Source: Erythrobacter donghaensis
Lineage (GTDB): Bacteria; Pseudomonadota; Alphaproteobacteria; Sphingomonadales; Sphingomonadaceae
Direction of reading: 5' to 3'
DNA length: 49,434 nt
Assembly: GCF_001557325.1 (NCBI RefSeq)
Contig: NZ_LSJS01000054.1
Span: 1 to 49,434, forward strand
Shown here: one piece after another, positions 40,402 to 47,083 of the stretch
Layout: each line of letters begins with the position of its first letter
Numbering within the stretch: the first letter of the stretch is position 1
Notes under the pieces: model-generated
Database searches by the model: none
Told to the model about the DNA's origin: nothing
What the model saw: the letters and a program-made list of their open reading frames with translations, nothing else
Made by a program: the position numbers and the translations under genes

Positions 40402-43206
40402 TCAGAAGCTCGCCTTGAGCCCGAAGTTGAAGCTGGTGCCGACTTCGAAGGTGTTGATTTCGATCCGGTTGCCGTTGAACTCCTGGAACTCGAAATTGTC
40501 GCGGCCGAAGATGTTGCGCACATCGAAGCTCAGCTCGAGCGGCACGCCGCCCAGCTTGAGCTCGCCGCGCGCGACGAAGTCGACCGTCAGGCCGGGATCC
40601 TCGACCACGTCGGGCAGCGGCCCGCCGCGCAGGGTCACGCGTTCGCTGGCATAGTTGAACAGGAAGGTGAACTGCTGCACCTTCTCGGTGTCTTCGAGGC
40701 CGATCGAGAGGTTCGCCACGTGATCCGACTGGCCGACCAGCGATGCGCCTGCGTCGAACAGCAGGCTCGCGTCCTGGCTGGGCGTGCCCGGCACCGGCGC
40801 GAGATCGCCTGGCGAGACCGAGATGCTCGAGGTGCTGTAGGTGTAGTTGGCCAGCACCAGCAGCTGCTTGGTCGCGAAGAACCCGCCCCAGTCGTAGAGG
40901 TCGAAGGCGTAGGAGGCGTCGACTTCGGCGCCGTAGAGCTCGGCCGAGGGGGCGTTGGCGAAGCTGGTGCGCAGTTCGCCGGGCACGAAGATCAGGAAGT
41001 TCTCGATCGGGTTCGAGATATCCTTGTAGAACCCGGCGAGGCTGACCCGGCTGCGTCCGCCGAAGTAGTACTCGGCGCGCGCTTCGAAGTTGGTCAGCTC
41101 ACTGTCCTGCAGGAACGGGTTACCGATATAGCGGCGGTTCGATTCCGGATCGAAGTAGAGCTGTTCGACCAGCTCGCGGAACTGCGGGCGCGCGATGGTC
41201 TGCGAGGCCGAGACCCGCAGCTGCAGATCGTCGGTCGCCTCATAGGTGATCGTCCCGCCCGGGAGCAGGTAATCATTGGTGATGTTGGTCGGGGTGGCGC
41301 CGGCGATCGGCGTGTTGAAGATCGTCTGGTCGATCGCGACGGTCTGGACGCCGTCCTCGTAGCGCACGCCGGCTTCGACGGTCAGGCGGTCGGTTGCGGC
41401 CCAGCGCACCTGGCCGTAGCCGGCATGCACCGTCAGCGCGGCATCGAACACCGGGAAGGGCGAGCGCTCGAACAGGGTCACGTCGAAGAACCGGCTGCCG
41501 GCCGGCACCACGGTTCCATCGGGAAGCGTCACCGGCGCCGAGGTGGTTGCGGTGGTTGCCCCGTTGATGATGTCGCCCGGCTGACGCAGGCCGATCGCGT
41601 TGATCAGCGCATTGGCCTGCTCCCCGTTGAGGAACGCCGAGCAGACCGTGCTGCACGACACCAGCGGCTGGAAGGCGCGGCTGGATGAACGGCGGCTCGT
41701 GTCGAGATAGGAGTAGCCGACTGTCAGATCGAGCGTGTCGAGCAATTCGTAGGAGACGTCGATTCCGCCGAAATACTGGTCTTCCTGCAGATCGTCGAAT
41801 TCGACCAGCGGACGGGCGGCCGACACTGCGATCCCGCCGATATTGACGAGGTACCGGTCACCGAAGGGATCGCCCGGGTTGTTGGTGCGGACATATTCGA
41901 AGGTCGCGTTGTACGGCGCCTCGCGATCCGTACGGGCAAAGCCGCCGCGCAGGTCGATGCCGAGCTTCCCGAAGTTCAGCTCGGTGACGAGCTGCGTGTC
42001 GATCAGCTGCCGTTCGAACCAGGCGGTCTGCTGCTCGAGATAGTCGATGCCGTCGACGCCGAGCAGGAAGTCGGTCCGCTCGCCGAGACGCGCGGTCTTG
42101 AGCGTGTCGCGGATGTAGAGGTTGGTCCAGCGCACCGTATGCTCGCCGATGTCGAGGCCGACACCGATCAGCGCATTCACCAACACGTTATTGTCGGTGA
42201 TGAAGGTGGTGCTGGTCTCGTTGAGCTGGCTGAGATCGCCATTGCCGACCTGGCTGAGCACCGAGCGGTTGCGATACTTGTTCGAGATCCCGCCCGTGGC
42301 GATCACGCCGAGATAGGTTTCATCGCCCAGCTCGACCGAGAAGCCCCCGGTGATGTTGGCGCTGAAGTTGGGGCGCAGGTTGGGAATGCGCTGCAAGGTC
42401 ACGAGGTTGGTCGGGAACAGCTGGGCTGCGATCGGGCCGCTGACATCGGGGCTGACCTGGTCGATCCGTTCGCCTCTGTCGAAGAAGGCCTGCAGGTTCG
42501 AAGGGATGTCGCGGTTGCCGTTGTCGAAACCGAAGACGTCCCAGTCGCTGCCGAAATAGGTCAGGCCGTTCTCGAAGGTCGTCTCGGTGTCGCCGCTGCC
42601 GCTGATGCTGAGCGTCAGGAAGTCCTCGGTCGGCACGGCCTTGGTGGTGAGGTTGATCACCCCGCCGCCGAATTCGAGGGGGAAGTTGGCCGAATAGGTC
42701 TTCTGCACCAGCGAGGAGGAGATCACGCTGGTAGGGAAGATGTCGAGCGGCACCACGCGGCTCAGCGGCTCGGGGCTCGGCAGCGGCAGGCCGTTGAGCA
42801 GGGCGAGCGAATAGCGGTCGCCGAGACCGCGCACGAAGACGCGGCCGTTGCCGACCAGCGACAGGCCGCTGACGCGGCCGAGCGCGCCGGCGATGTCGCC
42901 GTCGCCGGTGCGGGCGATGTCGGCTTCGGTGAGGACGTTGAGGACCTGGCCCGAGGAGCGCTCGGGATTGCGGCCCCGGCGGCCGGTGACGACGATCTCG
43001 CCGCCCGGGATCGAGATATCGGCCTCTTCGACCGGGGGTTCGCCCTCGACCTGTTCGGTGAGCGGGTCCTGCGCCGCTTCCGCTTCAGTCACGGTGTCCT
43101 CGGTCACTTCCTGCGCTTGCAGCATCGAGGGCAGGGTGAGTGACGTGGTGAGAAGCAGCAGCCCTGCCAGGCGCGTGCCGGTCAACATAAAGCGAGACCC
43201 CCTCAT
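40402..43206 (-). CDS. TonB-dependent outer-membrane receptor
   Basis: 934 aa from ATG 43206. Signal peptide (LAGLLLLTTSLTLPSMLQAQ), an acidic spacer, then TonB-box-like EIVVTGRRGRNPE, the plug (DIAGALGRVSGLSLVGNGRVFVRGLGDRY), and a 22-strand-type barrel ending in the C-terminal aromatic signature GTSFNFGLKASF. It would take up a bound ligand with energy from TonB-ExbB-ExbD. It follows a lipoprotein gene with a 99-base gap that holds a GC-rich hairpin, so the two are probably one transcript with different protein amounts. The ligand is unknown; the plug is of the kind common in sphingomonads and does not identify the substrate. Confidence 0.93.
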   Translation of the reverse strand: MRGSRFMLTGTRLAGLLLLTTSLTLPSMLQAQEVTEDTVTEAEAAQDPLTEQVEGEPPVEEADISIPGGEIVVTGRRGRNPERSSGQVLNVLTEADIARTGDGDIAGALGRVSGLSLVGNGRVFVRGLGDRYSLALLNGLPLPSPEPLSRVVPLDIFPTSVISSSLVQKTYSANFPLEFGGGVINLTTKAVPTEDFLTLSISGSGDTETTFENGLTYFGSDWDVFGFDNGNRDIPSNLQAFFDRGERIDQVSPDVSGPIAAQLFPTNLVTLQRIPNLRPNFSANITGGFSVELGDETYLGVIATGGISNKYRNRSVLSQVGNGDLSQLNETSTTFITDNNVLVNALIGVGLDIGEHTVRWTNLYIRDTLKTARLGERTDFLLGVDGIDYLEQQTAWFERQLIDTQLVTELNFGKLGIDLRGGFARTDREAPYNATFEYVRTNNPGDPFGDRYLVNIGGIAVSAARPLVEFDDLQEDQYFGGIDVSYELLDTLDLTVGYSYLDTSRRSSSRAFQPLVSCSTVCSAFLNGEQANALINAIGLRQPGDIINGATTATTSAPVTLPDGTVVPAGSRFFDVTLFERSPFPVFDAALTVHAGYGQVRWAATDRLTVEAGVRYEDGVQTVAIDQTIFNTPIAGATPTNITNDYLLPGGTITYEATDDLQLRVSASQTIARPQFRELVEQLYFDPESNRRYIGNPFLQDSELTNFEARAEYYFGGRSRVSLAGFYKDISNPIENFLIFVPGELRTSFANAPSAELYGAEVDASYAFDLYDWGGFFATKQLLVLANYTYSTSSISVSPGDLAPVPGTPSQDASLLFDAGASLVGQSDHVANLSIGLEDTEKVQQFTFLFNYASERVTLRGGPLPDVVEDPGLTVDFVARGELKLGGVPLELSFDVRNIFGRDNFEFQEFNGNRIEINTFEVGTSFNFGLKASF

Positions 43207-43256
43207 GAATAGGCCTTTGAACAGATTTGGCCCGCGCGGGGCCTCAAAGAAAGAAA

Positions 43257-43289
43257 GGGGAGGCGCGCGTCACGACGCGGCGCCCCCCC
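43257..43289 (-). promoter_or_regulatory. GC-rich hairpin between lipoprotein and TonB receptor genes
   Basis: GGGGAGGCGCGCG (43257-43269) can pair with CGCGGCGCCCCCC (43276-43288) with a few mismatches. No T run follows on the minus strand. It may act as a partial terminator or an RNA-stability element that raises the lipoprotein relative to the receptor. Confidence 0.45.
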
Positions 43290-43305
43290 GTTTCGAAAGG
43301 CGCGA

Positions 43306-44871
43306 TCAGCTGAAGACCGGCAGGGTCGTGCAAGCAGTGCCGGTGCCGCCGAAGCTGAACACCGCCGAGTTGCAGGTCCAGCCGCGGAAGGTGTCGAGCG
43401 CTGCCGCGTTCGGCACCGCGCCGATGAAGGTGCGGGCCGGAGCGAAGAAGCTCGAGCGCGGCGTGGCGTCGAAGGCGGTCACGCCGCTTTCGCCGGTGCC
43501 GTTCACCACGGTGTCGGTGAGGGTGATCGTGAAGTTGAGGTTCACGTTCGACCCGGCGGTGATCGCCGCCGCCGCGGTTGCAACACCGCGCACCTGGTTC
43601 GAGGCGCCGCCGTCGCAGACGACCGAGTTGAACCCGATGAGGTTGTCGACGGTCAGCTGCTCGTCAACGCGCACGCAGTGCGTGCCGGTGCCGTCAAGGC
43701 GGTTCATGACCGCGTTGGTGAGGCCGAAGGCCGCACCGCCGCGCAGACGCAGCATCGCAGCGTTCGAACCGGCAATCCGCTCGACGAACGTGGCGTTGTT
43801 GATCTGCAGGCGGGTGCGCGGGAATGCCGTGATCGGGGTCGCGACGTTGTCGTTCGAGTCGAGCTCGAGGATCGAGTCGCCGGTGCTGGCGCGCTGCACC
43901 GCGATAACGGTGTCCATGTTGATCTGCGCACCGGTGTCGGCGTCGATCGAGTCGTCCGAAGCGCCGATCGCAGCGACGTTGCGGATATTGAAGCCGCCGC
44001 CGAAGAACTCCATGCCGTCATCCGAGCTGTTGAACGACTGCAGGTTGGCGATGGTGGTGCCCGAACCGACGCCGCCGGTGGTCAGCGACTGGAGTTCGTT
44101 GCCCGGCGCCAGTTCGAAGCCCGAGAAGCGGATCTGGTTGAAGGTGAACGAGCCCGAGTTGTCGGCCGCCTGGTTGCCGCCGTAGGGCACGGTGACGGCC
44201 GAACCTTCGAGGTTCTGCTGGCACGTCGGGTTCTGGGAGAAGGTGCCATCGGTGTTGACGCCGCCGGTGGCGCAATCCGACACGCGAGCGCGGCCGAGCA
44301 GCACGACGCCGCCCCACTGCTGCTGGCTGTTGTCGTTGGCGAGGCCGATGACGTTGTCGCGGCTGGTCCAGATGATCGGGCGGGTCGCGGTGCCGTTCGA
44401 GATCAGGCGGTTGCCGCGGTTGACGATCAGCGCCGAGTTGCCCTGGGCGAACAGGATCACGCCCGGTTCGATGGTCAGGGTCACGGCATTGTTGGTGGTG
44501 CCGAAGCCCTGATCGGTGCCGACCAGCGTCGAGCCCGAGATCTGGTAGAGCAGGCCCGAGATGAAGGGCAGCGTGTCGGTCGCGTTGACGGTCGAGGGCA
44601 GGGTGCAGACGCGGTAGGTGCCGGTCGGGCCCGCGAGCGTGCCGGCATCGGTCAGGCCGCCGGTCGAGTTGATGGTCGGGCAGCCCGCGGCCGGGGTGAC
44701 CAGCGACTGAGTCGGGGTCGGCGTCGGAGTGGGCGTCGGGGTCGGCGCGGGGTTGTTGATGATGACTTCGATGTTGCCGCCGGTGCCCGGCGAGACGATC
44801 TCGTCAGCGCCGCAACCCGCCAGAGCGACCAGGCTGCAACCCAGAATCAGAGTGCGTTGGATGTTTTTCAC
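43306..44871 (-). CDS. Outer-membrane/surface lipoprotein with (PT)n linker and beta-helix-like body
   Basis: 521 aa. Lipobox LAGC (Cys20) followed by Gly, which favours outer-membrane sorting, then a proline-threonine tether APTPTPTPTPTPTQ (about 42-55). The body is rich in Asn, Gly, Thr and Ser with repeating short hydrophobic strands (IEPGVILFAQGNSALIVNRGNRLISNGT; TIANLQSFNSSDDGMEFFGGGFNIRNVAAIGASDDSIDADTG). This is typical of a right-handed parallel beta-helix. I recognise no named family. It directly precedes a TonB receptor in the same direction, so it may be the surface-exposed capture protein for it, by analogy with SusD/SusC (inference). The PT tether is encoded by six-base tandem repeats. 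Confidence 0.82.
   Translation of the reverse strand: MKNIQRTLILGCSLVALAGCGADEIVSPGTGGNIEVIINNPAPTPTPTPTPTPTQSLVTPAAGCPTINSTGGLTDAGTLAGPTGTYRVCTLPSTVNATDTLPFISGLLYQISGSTLVGTDQGFGTTNNAVTLTIEPGVILFAQGNSALIVNRGNRLISNGTATRPIIWTSRDNVIGLANDNSQQQWGGVVLLGRARVSDCATGGVNTDGTFSQNPTCQQNLEGSAVTVPYGGNQAADNSGSFTFNQIRFSGFELAPGNELQSLTTGGVGSGTTIANLQSFNSSDDGMEFFGGGFNIRNVAAIGASDDSIDADTGAQINMDTVIAVQRASTGDSILELDSNDNVATPITAFPRTRLQINNATFVERIAGSNAAMLRLRGGAAFGLTNAVMNRLDGTGTHCVRVDEQLTVDNLIGFNSVVCDGGASNQVRGVATAAAAITAGSNVNLNFTITLTDTVVNGTGESGVTAFDATPRSSFFAPARTFIGAVPNAAALDTFRGWTCNSAVFSFGGTGTACTTLPVFS
44705..44752. repeat. Hexanucleotide tandem repeat encoding the Pro-Thr tether
   Basis: On the plus strand GTCGGG/GTCGGC/GTCGGA units repeat about seven times with third-base variation, encoding alternating Pro and Thr on the minus strand. 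Gain or loss of units keeps the frame, so tether length can vary between strains. Confidence 0.6.
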
Positions 44872-45185
44872 GAGCGTGGGTCCCCTCTTGAGCCGAGAAT
44901 CGAGTTAGGCGCTTGGTTGGATGCGCTGAGAGGTCGCTAGGGGTCGTTCGTGACAGAATTCTTGCAGGATGACAGTGCGGTTGCATTTGCCGTAATATGA
45001 CCAAAGAAAGACCAATATGACAAAAAAATCTTCGTTGCCGTAACCGCGCGGCAGGACAGGTGTAACAAAAATTTCACGATTCTACAGTGGATTGGGCGAT
45101 AAAATTACAAACAAAAGACAATGTTACAGTTATGTTGCATTCACTCCCCCAGCCATGCATTATGCGTGCCTGTAGAAGAGGAGCC
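44872..45185. promoter_or_regulatory. AT-rich divergent promoter region of the lipoprotein and TPR genes
   Basis: 314 bases, no gene. The part 44945-45150 is much more AT-rich than the window. It holds direct repeats TTGCCGTAA (44987-44995 and 45035-45043), AATATGAC (44994 and 45014, 20 bases apart), an inverted pair TGTAACA (45061-45067)/TGTTACA (45122-45128), and two CTGTCA words on the minus strand (44950-44980). The dense repeats point to more than one regulator. The TPR gene is preceded by AGAGGAG. Confidence 0.6.
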
Positions 45186-45581
45186 ATGCCCATGTCCGTT
45201 GCCTTTCTTGCTCTCGCGCTCGCCGCCGCAAGCCCGCTTGCACAGGCCACCGAGGCGCCCGAACTCGCCGCGCGCACGCTGGCCGCAGGCCGTGCCCAAC
45301 AGGCCGTCACCGTGCTCGAGAAAGCCAGTGCCGCCGATCCGCACGATGCCGCGGTGCTGATCAATCTCGGCATCGCCTATGCCCAGACCGGCGACGAGAC
45401 CCGCGCCCGCGATGCCTTCCGCCAGGCTCTGGCCTGCCATGAGGTGGTCGAGCTCGAGACCGCCGACGGCCTCGCCACCGATTCGCGGCGGCTGGCGCGC
45501 AAGGCGCTCAAGATGCTCGAGCGCGGCGAATTCCGCAGTTCCGCCGTCGCCGCCGGGCAGCTGACCTACCGCGACCGTTGA
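45186..45581 (+). CDS. Small periplasmic tetratricopeptide-repeat protein
   Basis: 131 aa from ATG 45186 (ATG 45192 also possible), with an AGAGGAG ribosome-binding site. Signal peptide SVAFLALALAAASPLAQA, then about two TPR units: ELAARTLAAGRAQQAVTVLEKASAADPHD and AAVLINLGIAYAQTGDETRARDAFRQAL, followed by a helical C terminus (RRLARKALKMLERGEF). TPR units bind protein partners. It is divergent from the lipoprotein-TonB receptor operon and shares its promoter region, so it may be a periplasmic partner of that system (inference). Confidence 0.82.
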   Translation: MPMSVAFLALALAAASPLAQATEAPELAARTLAAGRAQQAVTVLEKASAADPHDAAVLINLGIAYAQTGDETRARDAFRQALACHEVVELETADGLATDSRRLARKALKMLERGEFRSSAVAAGQLTYRDR

Positions 45582-45675
45582 TCCTTTGATGTGGAGCCCG
45601 GGGCACACTTGCGCGATATTGCGCCAATGGACGCCCCGGTAACCCGCCGGTAACCAACTCGGGGCTTTCCTCATA

Positions 45676-45693
45676 CTGTCACCTGCCTGTCAT
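45676..45693 (+). promoter_or_regulatory. Pho-box-like direct repeat upstream of virB operon
   Basis: CTGTCACCTGCCTGTCAT: two seven-base PhoB half-sites (CTGTCAC, CTGTCAT) separated by four bases, i.e. exactly 11-base phasing as in the consensus Pho box. It lies 39 bases before the virB1 start. The A/T-rich middle of the E. coli consensus is GC-rich here. Confidence 0.6.
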
Positions 45694-45732
45694 TTAGGAT
45701 AGACAAAGGGGGACACTCTGGAGGGCCGAGAC

Positions 45733-46395
45733 ATGATTCTCGCCGCGGCTTGCCGCGTCATGACAATTGCTGCGGGTGCCGGACTTGCGTTCGGCCAGGC
45801 TGCCGAGGCGCGTGCCGATGTGCTGGAACTGGATGCAGGGGGCGCGCGCTGGGTCGCGGGCCCGCTCGCCGGCCAGAGCGCGGTGCCTGCGCCTTCCGCT
45901 GCGCCGACGGGCACGCCGGCCGAGCCGGTGCTGCCCGGCGAGGTGCCGCCGATCCCGGCCTATGCGATCGCCGATCCCGCGCAGGCCGCGCGCGGCGTCC
46001 CTGCGCGCTATGCGGCAAAGATCGCCGAGCTCTCCGTCCGCTTCGACCTCTCGCCCAGCCTGCTCGAGGCGCTGGTGTGGCAGGAAAGCCGCTGGAACGA
46101 GAACGCGCGCTCGCCGGTGGGGGCGCAGGGGCTCGCGCAGCTGATGCCGGGCACGGCGCGCTATCTCGGCGTCAACCCCAATGATCCTTTCGCAAATCTC
46201 GAGGGCGGGGCGCGTTACCTGCGCGAACAGCTCGATCGGTTTGGCGGCGATATCGAGAAGGCGCTCGCCGCCTATAATGCCGGCCCCGGACGGGTCGAGC
46301 GCGCCGGCGGTATTCCCAATATCCGCGAGACAAAGCAGTATGTCGCCGCCATCATGGGGCGACTGTCCAACCACGCGCGCGCACCCGGCCGGTAA
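45733..46395 (+). CDS. virB1: VirB1-type lytic transglycosylase
   Basis: 220 aa from ATG 45733 with a GAGGGCCGAG site. Signal peptide, Pro/Ala-rich linker to about residue 90, then a SLT domain: catalytic Glu in WQESRWNENARS (near residue 117), GAQGLAQLMPGTARYLGV, and AYNAGPGRVERAGGIP. It cleaves peptidoglycan glycan strands to open the wall for the secretion channel. First gene of the virB1-B2-B3-B4 run and only 48 bases from virB2; the Pho-box-like site precedes it. Confidence 0.9.
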   Translation: MILAAACRVMTIAAGAGLAFGQAAEARADVLELDAGGARWVAGPLAGQSAVPAPSAAPTGTPAEPVLPGEVPPIPAYAIADPAQAARGVPARYAAKIAELSVRFDLSPSLLEALVWQESRWNENARSPVGAQGLAQLMPGTARYLGVNPNDPFANLEGGARYLREQLDRFGGDIEKALAAYNAGPGRVERAGGIPNIRETKQYVAAIMGRLSNHARAPGR

Positions 46396-46443
46396 CCGGC
46401 CACCCCACGCGCGCGAACGCCTGAACGAGAAACCGAGAAAGAC

Positions 46444-46755
46444 ATGATGCCGCAGCTTCGTATTCCCGCCCGTATTGCCGCCGCGCTCGCGCTCGTCTCG
46501 GCGCATTCCGCCGCCTTCGCGCAAGGCGCGGATCCCGCCGGTTCGGGCCCGATCAACAACGCGCTCCTGTGGCTCCAGGGCACCCTGCTCGGCACGGTCG
46601 CGACCACCATCGCGGTGATGGCGGTCGCCGCGATCGGCTTCATGATGCTCACCGGCCGGATGAACTGGCGCTTCGGCGCGACCGTGATCATCGGCGTCTT
46701 CATCCTGTTCGGCGCGACCACCATCGTCGCCGGCATCCAGGCGGCGGCTGGATAA
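46444..46755 (+). CDS. virB2: VirB2/TrbC-family pilin
   Basis: 103 aa. A long signal peptide ends at AFAQGADPAGSG; the mature part has two membrane helices (LLGTVATTIAVMAVAAIGFMML and FGATVIIGVFILFGATTIVAGI) joined by the basic loop TGRMNWR, the standard VirB2 pilin plan. It would polymerise into the type IV secretion pilus. Four bases before virB3. Confidence 0.9.
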   Translation: MMPQLRIPARIAAALALVSAHSAAFAQGADPAGSGPINNALLWLQGTLLGTVATTIAVMAVAAIGFMMLTGRMNWRFGATVIIGVFILFGATTIVAGIQAAAG

Positions 46756-46759
46756 GTCC

Positions 46760-47071
46760 ATGACCGATCTCGTCCGCAACCCTGTCCACCGCGCGCTCAC
46801 CCGCCCGCAGATGTTCGCGGGCGTGACGATGAACTTCTTCATCATCAACATGATGGTGACGACGATCGCCTTCCTGATCCTGAGGAACCTGCTGATCCAG
46901 AATGGCCTGTTCCTCGTCGGCTTCCTGATCATTCCGCTCGTGATGCACGGGGTCGGCTACTTCGCTTCGCTGCGCGAACCGCGCATCTTCGACCTGTGGA
47001 TCACCAAGGTCTCGAAGTGCCCGCGCGTGCCCAATTTCAAGCGCTGGGGGTGCAACTCCTATGCGCCTTAA
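46760..47071 (+). CDS. virB3: VirB3 inner-membrane protein
   Basis: 103 aa. NPVHRALTRPQMFAGVTMNFFIINMMVTTIAFLIL is the typical VirB3 start, with the conserved LTRP segment and two close membrane helices. The C-terminal cytoplasmic tail includes REPRIFDLWITKV, also conserved. It associates with VirB4 at the base of the T4SS inner-membrane complex. It lies between virB2 and virB4 with gaps of 4 and 12 bases. Confidence 0.92.
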   Translation: MTDLVRNPVHRALTRPQMFAGVTMNFFIINMMVTTIAFLILRNLLIQNGLFLVGFLIIPLVMHGVGYFASLREPRIFDLWITKVSKCPRVPNFKRWGCNSYAP

Positions 47072-47083
47072 GGATTGCCCGTC

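Noticed and set aside
44953..44977. Pho box upstream of the lipoprotein gene (CTGTCAT...CTGTCAC on the minus strand)
   Set aside because: The two half-sites are 19 bases apart rather than 11 or 22, so the phasing does not fit PhoB binding.
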